From an uncultured Anaerolineae bacterium (lineage in GTDB: Bacteria > Chloroflexota > Anaerolineae > JACIWP01): a DNA stretch of 41,043 nucleotides. Every line of letters begins with the position of its first letter. The stretch's first letter is position 1. Position numbers and translations under genes: made by a program. The stretch lies in the NCBI GenBank assembly GCA_938049385.1, contig CALIBQ010000021.1, positions 1 to 41,043 of the forward strand, given 5' to 3'. The notes beneath the pieces are model-generated. The model saw only the letters and a program-made list of their open reading frames with translations. It was not told the origin of the DNA and did no database searches. Below, in pieces: positions 6,653 to 14,337 of this stretch.

Positions 6653-8032
6653 GTGAGCGCACACCCGATAAACTGGGGCCAGAGCCTGACGGATGAACAG
6701 CGGCAGTTCCTCGCCGGCATGATCCGAGCGGCCCTGCAGACCGCCGACCCGTATCAGGCCGTCCTGCGGTATCTCCAGCGCGAGGGTGAACTGCTGCGCG
6801 CCGGCGGGCAGACATATGACCTGCGGCGGTACCGGCGGGTGCTGGTGGTGGGGGCCGGCAAAGCCGGCGCCCCCATGGCGGCCGCCGCCCATCATCTCCT
6901 GGGGGACCGTATCGAGTGGGGATGGGTGAACGTCAAGCGCGGGCACCTGCTCCCCGGCCAGGAGGCTGACAACCGTGTCGGCGCCATCATCCTGCATGAG
7001 GCCGGCCATCCGATCCCCGATGCCGACGGCATGCGCGGTGCCGAGACCATCCTGGAGCGCCTGCAGGGGCTGGATGAAAATACGCTGGTCATCTGCTTGA
7101 TTTCCGGCGGCGGTTCGGCCCTGCTTCCCCTGCCGGCGGAGGGCATCACCCTGGAGGAGAAACAGCGCATGACCGATGCCCTACTGGCCAGCGGTGCGAC
7201 CATCCATGAATTCAACGCCGTGCGCAAGCATATCTCGCGCATCAAGGGAGGTCAGCTTGCCAGCGCGGCGCATCCGGCGCAGGTGATCGCGCTCATCCTC
7301 TCCGACGTGGTGGGCAATCCCCTCGATGTCATCGCCTCCGGCCCCACCTCGCCGGATTCCTCCACCTGGGAGGATGTGCGGCGGGTGCTGGAAAAGTACG
7401 GCCTGCTGGAAACCATCCCGGCCGGGGTGCGCCGGCGGTTGGAACGGGGCTTGGCCGGCGAACTGCCCGATACCCCCAAACCGGGCGACGCCGTGTTCGA
7501 ACGGGTGCAGAACATCATCGTGGGGGATAACCGGCAGTCGGCGCTGGCGGCGCTGGAATATGCTCGGCAGGCCGGCGTGAACGCCCTACTGCTCACCACC
7601 TTCGCCGAAGGAGAGGCGCGCGAGGTAGGGAAGCTGGCCGCCGGCATTGCCAAAGGGCTGGCGCGGCACGGCGATCCCCTGCCGCGGCCGGCCTGCGTCA
7701 TCCTGGGCGGTGAGACGACGGTGACCCTGCGCGGAGCCGGCAAGGGGGGCCGCAACCAGGAGCTGGCCCTTTCCGCCGCCATCGCGCTGGATGGATGGCA
7801 CGACACGGCCGTGCTCTCCCTGGCGACGGATGGCACGGATGGGCCGACCGACGCCGCCGGCGCGCTGGCCGTCGGCGACACCCTGGAAAGGGCGCGCCGG
7901 CTGGGTCTGGATGCGCAGGCCTACCTGGCTGACAATGACGCCTATCATTTCTTCCAAGCCCTGGGCGATCTCCTTATCCTTGGCCCGACCAATACCAATG
8001 TGAACGATTTGATCTTCGTCTGCGCGTGGTAG
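6653..8032 (+). CDS. Glycerate 2-kinase (DUF4147/MOFRL family)
   Basis: This 459-residue protein is of the glycerate 2-kinase type, which phosphorylates D-glycerate to 2-phosphoglycerate with ATP. The N-terminal domain has RVLVVGAGKAGAPMAAAA near 62-79, CLISGGGSALLPLP near 153-166 and AVRKHISRIKGGQLA near 190-204, all family signatures. The C-terminal MOFRL part has ILGGETTVTLRGAGKGGRNQ near 350 and ATDGTDGPTDAAGA near 393. The start is the GTG at 6653 behind GGAGAGGCAA; the Leu-Thr-Asp start region fits family length. It lies 21 bases after the solute-binding protein and is probably cotranscribed, and may link an imported substrate to lower glycolysis. Confidence 0.93.
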   Translation: MSAHPINWGQSLTDEQRQFLAGMIRAALQTADPYQAVLRYLQREGELLRAGGQTYDLRRYRRVLVVGAGKAGAPMAAAAHHLLGDRIEWGWVNVKRGHLLPGQEADNRVGAIILHEAGHPIPDADGMRGAETILERLQGLDENTLVICLISGGGSALLPLPAEGITLEEKQRMTDALLASGATIHEFNAVRKHISRIKGGQLASAAHPAQVIALILSDVVGNPLDVIASGPTSPDSSTWEDVRRVLEKYGLLETIPAGVRRRLERGLAGELPDTPKPGDAVFERVQNIIVGDNRQSALAALEYARQAGVNALLLTTFAEGEAREVGKLAAGIAKGLARHGDPLPRPACVILGGETTVTLRGAGKGGRNQELALSAAIALDGWHDTAVLSLATDGTDGPTDAAGALAVGDTLERARRLGLDAQAYLADNDAYHFFQALGDLLILGPTNTNVNDLIFVCAW

Positions 8033-8081
8033 CCGCCTGGTGCTGGCGTCCATCACCATGCTCTCATATCACGGAGGGAAT

Positions 8082-9518
8082 ATGGCCATCAAGTTCGGTA
8101 CCGACGGCTGGCGCGCCGTCATCAGCGATGAATTCACCTTTGCCAATGTGCGCCTGGTGGCGCAGGCCATTGCGGAGTACGCCCGTTCGAATGTGCCGGC
8201 CGGCCAACAGCCCCGCTGGGTGGTGGGTTTCGACACCCGGTTCCTGTCCGACCGCTATGCGCGCACGGTGGCCGGCGTGCTGGCGGCCAACGACATCCGG
8301 GTCTATCTGGCACGGGCGGACGCTCCGACGCCGGCGGTTTCCTTCGCTGTCCGCCGCCTGGGGGCCGACGGCGGTGTCATGATCACCGCCAGTCACAACC
8401 CGCCCCGCTATAACGGCATTAAGGTCAAGGCCAGCTACGGCGGTTCGGCGGACAGCGGGACCATCCGAGCTATCGAATCCTATCTGGAGAACGTCCTACA
8501 GCGGGGAGCACCGCCGGTGGAAATACCGATGGAAGAAGCGGAATCGCGCGGGATGGTGGAGCGCTTCGACCCCATGCCGGCTTACCTGGAGCATATCCGC
8601 ACCCTTATTGACGACGAAGCCATCGCCAGGTGCCACCCGCGCGTGGTGGTGGATGCCATGCACGGCGCCGGCCGCGGCTACGTGCGCGATTTCCTGCGCG
8701 AGCTGGGCTGTCCGGTGCGGGAGATACGCGGTGAGATGAACCCCGGTTTCGGTGGGGTGCACCCGGAGCCTATCGCCCGCAACCTACAGGCCCTGCGGGA
8801 TGCGCTGGCGGATGGGGAGTGGGACATCGGCCTGGCCATGGATGGAGACGCCGACCGCATCGGTGCCATGACGCCGCAGGGCAGGTTCGTGGACCCGCAC
8901 GTCATCATGTCGCTCTCCTTGCGGTACCTGGTGGAGGCACGCCGGCAGAAGGGCTGTGTGGTGAAGACTATCTCCACCACGCAGATGCTGAACCGGCTGG
9001 CGGCGCAGTACGGACTGCCGCTGTACGAGACGCCGGTGGGCTTCGACCATATCTGCAAGTACATCCTGGAGGACGATGTGCTCATCGGCGGGGAGGAGTC
9101 CGGCGGCATCACCATTCGCGGACATATCCCTGAGGGCGACGGCATCTTGATGGGCTTACTGTTGGTGGAACTCATGTGCGCGGCCGGCATATCTTTGGAA
9201 GAGTTGATCGCAGACCTGATGCGCCAGGTCGGGCCTTTCTACTACGGCCGGCACGATTATGAGGTGCAGGCCTTTTCCAAGAAGGAGCTGGTGCGGAGGC
9301 TGGTGAGCAATCCGCCGCAGGCCATCGCCGGCCTGCGCGTCGCCGGCATCAGCGACCTGGACGGGGTGAAGTATCTGCTGGAGGATGAGGGTTGGTTGTT
9401 GATCCGGCCCTCGGGCACGGAGCCGGTCCTGCGCATCTACGCCGAGGCGCGCCGGCCGGAGCATGTGGAGGCACTGTTGGAGGAGGGGCGCCGGCTGGGC
9501 CTGTCCCAGATGGGGTGA
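8082..9518 (+). CDS. Phosphoglucomutase/phosphomannomutase family protein
   Basis: The 478-residue alpha-D-phosphohexomutase has all four active-site loops. The phosphoserine loop TASHNPP has Ser104, and the metal loop DGDADR is at 254-259. The sugar loop GGEESGG is at 336-342, and the phosphate loop RPSGTEPVLRIYAEA lies near 445. It interconverts hexose 1- and 6-phosphates (glucose, mannose or glucosamine); specificity is not clear. I chose ATG 8082 because GGAGGGAAT lies just upstream and MAIKFGTDGWRAVI is the usual N-terminus; an in-frame ATG at 8040 would only add an odd leader. It follows glycerate 2-kinase on the same strand. Confidence 0.94.
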   Translation: MAIKFGTDGWRAVISDEFTFANVRLVAQAIAEYARSNVPAGQQPRWVVGFDTRFLSDRYARTVAGVLAANDIRVYLARADAPTPAVSFAVRRLGADGGVMITASHNPPRYNGIKVKASYGGSADSGTIRAIESYLENVLQRGAPPVEIPMEEAESRGMVERFDPMPAYLEHIRTLIDDEAIARCHPRVVVDAMHGAGRGYVRDFLRELGCPVREIRGEMNPGFGGVHPEPIARNLQALRDALADGEWDIGLAMDGDADRIGAMTPQGRFVDPHVIMSLSLRYLVEARRQKGCVVKTISTTQMLNRLAAQYGLPLYETPVGFDHICKYILEDDVLIGGEESGGITIRGHIPEGDGILMGLLLVELMCAAGISLEELIADLMRQVGPFYYGRHDYEVQAFSKKELVRRLVSNPPQAIAGLRVAGISDLDGVKYLLEDEGWLLIRPSGTEPVLRIYAEARRPEHVEALLEEGRRLGLSQMG

Positions 9519-9571
9519 CGCCGGCGTCAGCACAATGGTTTCGTACGTCTGCGCAGAGAGGAGATTATCCC

Positions 9572-10585
9572 ATGGTCTTTGCATCACTGCTTGGGGTCCT
9601 GGCAACTGTCGTCTGGGTTGCCGTCATCGGTTACGTGATGTTCGTCTTTGCCCAGCGGGCGCGCGGCCGGCCCAGCAAGGTATCTATCAGCATCACGGTG
9701 ATATTGATACTCCTGGCGCTCGTGTTCAGCACGCTGTCGGCCGGCGTGGTGGTGATTGATGCTCGTGAGGTAGGTGTGGTCTTCAACGATATCTACGGCC
9801 TGCGTCCCTACAGCTTGGGGCCAGGCCTGCATATCATCACGCCCTTCATCGACCATGTCTACCTCTATCCCACGATCCGCCAGTCGTACACCATGAGCAT
9901 CGCCCCCCAGGAAGGGGCACAGTACGGAGATGATTCTCTCTGGTCGCGCACCATTGACGGCCAGCAGGTCAGTATTGACGCTACCGTTTTCTTTGAGGTA
10001 AACCCGGAGAAGGCACCGCTCCTGCACTCCAAGTGGCAGAATCGCTACCTCTCCGATTTCGTGCGGCCGACGGTGCGCGGCGTGACCCGGGCATGGATCT
10101 CGCAGTACAGGGTGGAAGAAGTGTACAGTTTGCGGCGCGAAGAACTGCGCTCGAACATCGAGGAGGATTTGCGGAAGCGCTTCGATGAGGAGGGACTGAT
10201 CCTGCGTGGCTTCATCATCCGCAATGTCAACTTCACGGATGAGTACGCTTATTCCATCGAGCAGAAGCAGATTGCCGAGCAGGAAGCCCAGCGGATGAAG
10301 TACATCGTGGAAAAGGAGCGGCTGGAGGCGGAGCGCAAGGCAGTGGAGGCAGAGGGCATCAAGCAGGCGGCAGTCATCAAGGCCCAGGGTGAGGCGGAAG
10401 CACTGCGTCTCATCAATGAAGCCCTACGGCAGAACCGCGATCTACTGCTGTACCGCTATATCGAGAAGATTGCCCCCAATATCCAGGTGCTGATGCTGCC
10501 CAGCTCCTCGCCGTTCATCCTGGACCCGGGGGCGCTCCTGCAGAGCACCTCAGTGCTTTCGGGCACAACGGCGGTGACCCCGTAA
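9572..10585 (+). CDS. SPFH/prohibitin-family membrane protein
   Basis: The 337-residue protein has two N-terminal hydrophobic segments, about 5-28 (LLGVLATVVWVAVIGYVMFV) and 42-60 (ITVILILLALVFSTLSAGVV). A prohibitin/band-7 domain follows: VVVIDAREVGVVFNDIYG, then LGPGLHIITPFID, then SIDATVFFEVNPEKA and the charged helix EQKQIAEQEAQRMKYIVEKE. A long coiled coil runs from about 230 to 300, and the tail RYIEKIAPNIQVLMLPSSS is typical of prohibitins. Such proteins form ring-shaped membrane scaffolds, often tied to membrane proteases. The ATG at 9572 follows AGAGAGGAGATTATCCC. It precedes a small membrane protein gene by 16 bases. Confidence 0.92.
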   Translation: MVFASLLGVLATVVWVAVIGYVMFVFAQRARGRPSKVSISITVILILLALVFSTLSAGVVVIDAREVGVVFNDIYGLRPYSLGPGLHIITPFIDHVYLYPTIRQSYTMSIAPQEGAQYGDDSLWSRTIDGQQVSIDATVFFEVNPEKAPLLHSKWQNRYLSDFVRPTVRGVTRAWISQYRVEEVYSLRREELRSNIEEDLRKRFDEEGLILRGFIIRNVNFTDEYAYSIEQKQIAEQEAQRMKYIVEKERLEAERKAVEAEGIKQAAVIKAQGEAEALRLINEALRQNRDLLLYRYIEKIAPNIQVLMLPSSSPFILDPGALLQSTSVLSGTTAVTP

Positions 10586-10601
10586 TGAAGGGTGGATAGG
10601 A

Positions 10602-11012
10602 ATGGATGGGAAGACTTGGTGGGCCGGCCTGCCGGCGCCGGCGCAATGGTTCCTGCGCTGGCTGGCACTGACCCTGGCCAACCTCCTGCTGGTGGGTGCG
10701 GTCTGTCTGGTGCTGGGCTGGAACGATGCGGTGAGCATCTCCAACGCGCTCTTCTTTGACGCCGCGGCACTGTTGCTGTTGGGGCTGTTGATTCAATGGG
10801 CGGCGCCAGCACCCTCAGCGCCCAGCACGACGCCTGCCCGGCCATCTGCGGGAGACCGGGAGGCCCAGCGGGTGGAGCAGATGCTGGAAGAGCGTTGGCG
10901 CCGGCGCCAGCGTCCCATCCACGGCTGGGCGGTGCTGTGCTTCCTTGCCGCCGCTGTGATGTTCGGATTATCCCTCCTGGTGCCGGCGGTATGGGTGCGG
11001 GGCGGTCTTTAG
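10602..11012 (+). CDS. Small membrane protein of unknown function
   Basis: The 136-residue protein has three probable membrane helices, about 17-40 (LRWLALTLANLLLVGAVCLV), 47-66 (ISNALFFDAAALLLLGLLIQ) and 109-131 (AVLCFLAAAVMFGLSLLVPA). A cytoplasmic-looking charged stretch with EAQRVEQMLEERWRRRQRP separates helices 2 and 3. I do not recognise a family. It starts 16 bases after the prohibitin-like gene, behind AAGGGTGGATAGGA, and may assist it. Its stop overlaps the stop of the convergent HspR-like gene by four bases. Confidence 0.7.
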   Translation: MDGKTWWAGLPAPAQWFLRWLALTLANLLLVGAVCLVLGWNDAVSISNALFFDAAALLLLGLLIQWAAPAPSAPSTTPARPSAGDREAQRVEQMLEERWRRRQRPIHGWAVLCFLAAAVMFGLSLLVPAVWVRGGL

Positions 11013-11275
11013 CGGCCGCTCCGTTTTTCCTCCATTTCAAGGATGAGCTTGACGCCGGCCAGGTTCACCCCGCGCTGGGTCAGCGCGTTGATGCGGCGCA
11101 GGCGCTGGATATCCCGGTCGGAATACAGCCGGATATTGCCGTCGGTGCGGGCCGGCGAGATAAGGCCGGCGCGCTCATACGCCCGCAGTTTGTGCGGCGT
11201 CGTCCCCACCAGGCGCGCCGCCACACTGATGACATAGCGGGGCACATCCTCCCCTTTGTTGAACAGCCCCATCAT
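11009..11275 (-). CDS. MerR-family regulator, HspR-like
   Basis: This is an 88-residue winged-helix regulator. VPRYVISVAARLVGTTPHKL at 11-30 and RAYERAGLISPART at 31-44 form the MerR helix-turn-helix, and GNIRLYSDRDIQRLRRI is the wing and third helix. VNLAGVKLILEME closes the domain. There is no long effector domain, as in HspR, which represses dnaK/dnaJ-type heat-shock genes. It diverges from a DnaJ-family gene, which supports that role. Tandem ATGs at 11275 and 11272 follow AGGAGG; the second has the better spacing. The promoter at 11303-11331 is close to ideal. A second, larger HspR-like gene occurs at 13873. Confidence 0.88.
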   Translation of the reverse strand: MMGLFNKGEDVPRYVISVAARLVGTTPHKLRAYERAGLISPARTDGNIRLYSDRDIQRLRRINALTQRGVNLAGVKLILEMEEKRSGR

Positions 11276-11302
11276 GCACCTCCTGCGCGGTCTACTGCTC
11301 TC

Positions 11303-11331
11303 ATTATAACCTTGATACCAAAGCATGTCAA
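11303..11331 (-). promoter_or_regulatory. Consensus promoter for the HspR-like gene
   Basis: The minus strand has TTGACA (11326-11331), a 17-base spacer and TATAAT (11303-11308). It lies 28 bases before the start codon. Confidence 0.75.
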
Positions 11332-11336
11332 TGTTT

Positions 11337-11355
11337 CTATACAGCATCTGTATAG
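11337..11355. promoter_or_regulatory. Perfect dyad between divergent stress promoters (candidate HspR/MerR operator)
   Basis: CTATACAG and CTGTATAG form an 8-bp inverted repeat with a 3-base centre, 19 bases in all. It lies 5 bases upstream of the -35 of the HspR-like gene and 27 bases upstream of the -35 of the DnaJ operon. It is not the actinobacterial HAIR sequence. Operator function is inferred from symmetry and place. Confidence 0.5.
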
Positions 11356-11382
11356 CTGATTTCACAAAATTTCTCAAGATGC

Positions 11383-11411
11383 TTGACACAACCCTACGAA
11401 TCTGGTATAAT
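11383..11411 (+). promoter_or_regulatory. Consensus promoter for the DnaJ-HtrA series
   Basis: TTGACA (11383-11388), a 17-base spacer and TATAAT (11406-11411) are a perfect sigma-70 match. GGTATA and TATACC form a smaller dyad at 11404-11420 overlapping the -10. The CTCAAG at 11373-11378 recalls half of a HAIR site. The start codon of the chaperone gene is about 225 bases downstream, so the leader is long. Confidence 0.75.
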
Positions 11412-11479
11412 GAGTATACCAAACCAGAATTGGCCCGGAGCTATGATGCGTACCCGATGGCAAGGGAGCATGAGGGTCA

Positions 11480-11680
11480 ATGGGACACGAGACCGGGCAA
11501 GGGCACAGTCCGAAGAAGCCCCCCTCTGTTTGCCCTGTTGTCTCCAAACATGACAAACATATGTGCGAACGAGATCACAGCCTCGAGCGCGAGCGGCGAG
11601 GCTGTTACTGCCACCATACCATACCAATCGGTGAGCGGCAACTATGGAATACAAGGATTACTATCAGATACTGGGGGTAG
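11480..11680 (+). CDS. Possible 66-residue Cys/His-rich small protein in the DnaJ leader
   Basis: The frame starts at an ATG 5-6 bases behind GAGGG and fills the otherwise empty leader between the promoter and the chaperone gene. The product is rich in Cys and His: [18 protein letters not shown] followed by RRGCYCHH. This could be a small metal-binding protein. It ends inside the chaperone gene in another frame, overlapping by 37 bases. No family is recognised, and chance cannot be excluded. Confidence 0.28.
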   Translation: MGHETGQGHSPKKPPSVCPVVSKHDKHMCERDHSLERERRGCYCHHTIPIGERQLWNTRITIRYWG

Positions 11681-12576
11681 ATCGCAACGCCTCGCAAGAG
11701 GAGATCAAGAAGGCCTACCGCCGGCTGGCCCGCAAATATCACCCCGATGTCAATCCTGGCGATAAAAGCGCGGAACAGCGCTTCAAAGAGATCAACGAGG
11801 CCTATGAGGTGCTCTCCGACCCGGAGAAGCGCGCCAAGTACGACCAGTTGGGCGCGCATTGGCAACAGTGGCAGCAGGCCGGCCGCCCCGCGTCGGACTT
11901 CGACTGGAGCCAGTGGTTCGCCGGCGCGCCGGGCGGTGTGCGGGTGGAGTTCCGCGACCTGAGCGACCTCTTCGGCCAGGGGTTCGGCTCCAGCGGCTTC
12001 TCCGACTTTTTTGAAGCCATTTTCGGCGGGATGGGGCGCACCCGTACCGCCGGCCGCACGGCTGTCCGCGGGCAAGATATCGAACATGAGGTCGAGGTCA
12101 CCCTGGAGGAGGCGTTCCGCGGCACGACGCGGGTGCTCCAGTTGGACGGCCGGCGCCTGGAGGTGAAGATACCGGCCGGCGTGAAAACCGGCTCACGCGT
12201 GCGCATCGCCGGCGAGGGCGCCCCGGGCATCGGCGGAGGGCCGCGCGGTGACCTCTTCCTGAAGGTCAAGGTCCTGCCCCATCCCATCTTCGAGCGCAAG
12301 GGGGATGACCTTTACTGCGAGGTAGATGTGGACCTGTACACCGCCCTGCTGGGTGGCGAGGTGCGGGTGCCCACACTAGAGGGGCATGTCGCACTGCGTA
12401 TCCCACCGGAGACCCAGGCCGGCCGTACTTTCCGCCTGAAGGGCCTGGGCATGCCCTCACTGCGAAACCCTGCGCAAAGGGGCGACCTATATGTGAAGGT
12501 GCGGGTGAAACTGCCCGAGAAGCTCTCGGATCGCGAGAAGTCGCTGTTCCGTGAGCTGGCCAATTTGCGGCGGTAA
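11644..12576 (+). CDS. DnaJ-class co-chaperone, CbpA type (no zinc finger)
   Basis: The 310-residue protein starts with a J domain (5-68) holding the HPD motif at 33-35, which stimulates DnaK ATPase. A Gly/Phe-rich linker follows (about 75-130; [20 protein letters not shown]). The C-terminal substrate-binding domains come next ([40 protein letters not shown] and [20 protein letters not shown]). The four CxxCxGxG zinc repeats of true DnaJ are absent, so it is of the CbpA/DnaJ-II class. The ribosome-binding site (GGTGAGCGG) is modest. It heads a plus-strand series with HtrA, a second HspR-like regulator and an eRF1-like protein. Confidence 0.94.
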   Translation: MEYKDYYQILGVDRNASQEEIKKAYRRLARKYHPDVNPGDKSAEQRFKEINEAYEVLSDPEKRAKYDQLGAHWQQWQQAGRPASDFDWSQWFAGAPGGVRVEFRDLSDLFGQGFGSSGFSDFFEAIFGGMGRTRTAGRTAVRGQDIEHEVEVTLEEAFRGTTRVLQLDGRRLEVKIPAGVKTGSRVRIAGEGAPGIGGGPRGDLFLKVKVLPHPIFERKGDDLYCEVDVDLYTALLGGEVRVPTLEGHVALRIPPETQAGRTFRLKGLGMPSLRNPAQRGDLYVKVRVKLPEKLSDREKSLFRELANLRR

Positions 12577-12591
12577 TCCCACGCGGTGGGA
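12577..12591 (+). repeat. Short stem-loop after the DnaJ-type gene
   Basis: TCCCAC and GTGGGA pair around a GCG loop, directly after the stop codon. No T-run follows at once. It may protect the upstream message or partly attenuate; HtrA begins 33 bases later. Confidence 0.4.
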
Positions 12592-12623
12592 CCTGTTTAG
12601 GCATAGGTTGAGGAGTACTGCGC

Positions 12624-13841
12624 ATGGAGTCCAAACACATGCGCCCAGCCGAATGGGCGCTCATTGCTCTCCTGGTGATTTTCCTCATCGTGTTCGTGGG
12701 CGTGCTGAGCTTGGGGATGATTGCTGTCGTGCGGGAAAGGGTGATGATCACCGCCGGCGCGCCGGCCCGGCCGGCACTTGCGACACCGTCGGCAGTGGCA
12801 CTGCCTGAGCAACCCGGCGCAGACCCTTTCGAGCAAACCCTGATCCAGCTCTATCAGCGGGTGCGCCCTTCCGTGGTCAACATCAGTGTCACCAAGATGG
12901 TGAGCATGGATAATGGAGACCTGCCCTCTGATGAAGGGGAGAGCTACGTTGACATCACGGAGGGGTCCGGGTTCATCTATGACAGCGCCGGCTACATCGT
13001 CACCAACCATCACGTGATCGAGGGCGCGCTGGACATCCAGGTGACCCTGTTCAGCGGGGAGGAACTGCCGGCAGAGGTGGTGGGCAGTGACCTGTACAGT
13101 GACCTGGCGGTGCTGAAGGTGGAGGCGCCGGCCGAGCTTCTGCCGCCGGTGGAGCTGGGCGATTCCGACCTGGTGCAGGTCGGCCAGCGCGCTATCGCCA
13201 TCGGCAATCCATTCGGCTTCCAGCATACGGTGACCGCCGGCTTTGTCAGCTCGGTGGGACGAGTTATCCAGCAGGAGACCGGCTATTCCATCCCCTACAA
13301 GATCCAGACCGATGCGGCCATCAACCCTGGCAACAGCGGGGGGCCTCTGCTGGACTCCCGCGGCCGGGTCATCGGTGTCAACACGCTTCTGTATTCCCAG
13401 ACCGGCACTTCCGCCGGCGTCGGGTTTGCGATCCCGGTCAACCTGGTCAAGCGAGTGGTGCCGGCGCTCATCTCTCGGGGCTATTATGAGCATGCCTGGC
13501 TGGGCGTATCCGGCATCTCACTGAACCGGCGGGTGGCTGAAGCGGCCAACCTGCCCTACACCCGCGGGGCTTTGGTGGAGACAGTGAGGCCTGACAGCCC
13601 GGCCGAGAAGGCCGGCATCCGCGGCGGCACCCATGCTGTGGAGGTGCCGGGCTATCTCGAGCCAGTGCTCATCGGTGGGGATGTCATCACAGCCTTCGAT
13701 GGCTATCCCATCAACAGCTTTGACGACCTGATCAGCCGGCTGGAAAACTCCAGCCCGGGACAGACCGTCACGTTCACGGTGATGCGCGACGACAAATCCC
13801 TGCGCATCAAGGTAACCCTGGGCCGGCGGCCCGGTCCCTGA
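12624..13841 (+). CDS. HtrA/DegP-type membrane-anchored serine protease with PDZ domain
   Basis: This is a 405-residue protease. A membrane anchor at about 11-36 (WALIALLVIFLIVFVGVLSL) places the catalytic domain outside the membrane. The trypsin-like domain (about 75-280) has the full triad: His130 in IVTNHHVIEG, Asp160 in DLYSDLAVL and Ser238 in NPGNSGGPLL. A PDZ domain occupies about 300-395 (GALVETVRPDSPAEKAGI and GGDVITAFDGYPINSFDDL). It degrades misfolded envelope proteins, in keeping with the chaperone gene just upstream. The start follows GAGGAGTACTGCGC; a second in-frame ATG five codons on is possible. The next regulator gene begins 31 bases after the stop. Confidence 0.95.
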   Translation: MESKHMRPAEWALIALLVIFLIVFVGVLSLGMIAVVRERVMITAGAPARPALATPSAVALPEQPGADPFEQTLIQLYQRVRPSVVNISVTKMVSMDNGDLPSDEGESYVDITEGSGFIYDSAGYIVTNHHVIEGALDIQVTLFSGEELPAEVVGSDLYSDLAVLKVEAPAELLPPVELGDSDLVQVGQRAIAIGNPFGFQHTVTAGFVSSVGRVIQQETGYSIPYKIQTDAAINPGNSGGPLLDSRGRVIGVNTLLYSQTGTSAGVGFAIPVNLVKRVVPALISRGYYEHAWLGVSGISLNRRVAEAANLPYTRGALVETVRPDSPAEKAGIRGGTHAVEVPGYLEPVLIGGDVITAFDGYPINSFDDLISRLENSSPGQTVTFTVMRDDKSLRIKVTLGRRPGP

Positions 13842-13872
13842 CTCCATCCTGACGTAGCGGAGAGGTGAGGCC

Positions 13873-14265
13873 ATGATGCGGCGGCCCTCTGAAAGCATTT
13901 TGCCATTTTGGGAGCGCATTGAGCAGGAGGAAATGGAAATCATCCCGGATGACGACGAGCCTTGCTACCTTATCAGCGTGGCGGCGCAGATGGTGGCGGT
14001 GCACCCGCAGACACTGCGGCGCTATGAGGAATGGGGGCTGGTCAAACCGGCGCGCGTGTCCGGCAAGCGGCTGTACTCGCCGCGCGATATCCGCCGCCTG
14101 CGGAAAATCGTGCGATTGATGGACGATCTGGGGGTCAACCTGGCCGGCGTGGAGATCATCCTGCGTCTGACCGACCGGCTGGAACAGCTCCAGGCGGAGA
14201 TGGAGCAGATGCAGGCGGAGTTTGAGCTGGAGCTGGCGCGTCTGCGCCGGCTGGCTGGCAGTTAG
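13873..14265 (+). CDS. MerR-family regulator, second HspR-like protein
   Basis: The 130-residue protein has an acidic N-terminal arm (about 1-35; [13 protein letters not shown]). A MerR helix-turn-helix follows ([47 protein letters not shown]), then [12 protein letters not shown] and a coiled coil (about 95-130; [20 protein letters not shown]). The coiled coil suits dimerisation and no ligand domain is present, as in HspR. It lies inside the DnaJ-HtrA series and may feed back on it. It differs clearly from the 88-residue relative at 11009-11275. The start follows GAGGTGAGGCC. Confidence 0.9.
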   Translation: MMRRPSESILPFWERIEQEEMEIIPDDDEPCYLISVAAQMVAVHPQTLRRYEEWGLVKPARVSGKRLYSPRDIRRLRKIVRLMDDLGVNLAGVEIILRLTDRLEQLQAEMEQMQAEFELELARLRRLAGS

Positions 14266-14337
14266 CGCTGGTGCCGGGGCCGGCCATCCCAGGCCCCGAA
14301 CGGTTTCGCCCCAATTTCTACAAAGGGAGGAAGGCGT

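Noticed and set aside
11404-11556. 46-codon frame whose ATG overlaps the -10 of the DnaJ promoter
   Set aside because: Its first ATG would lie upstream of the transcription start, and internal ATGs have weak ribosome-binding sites.
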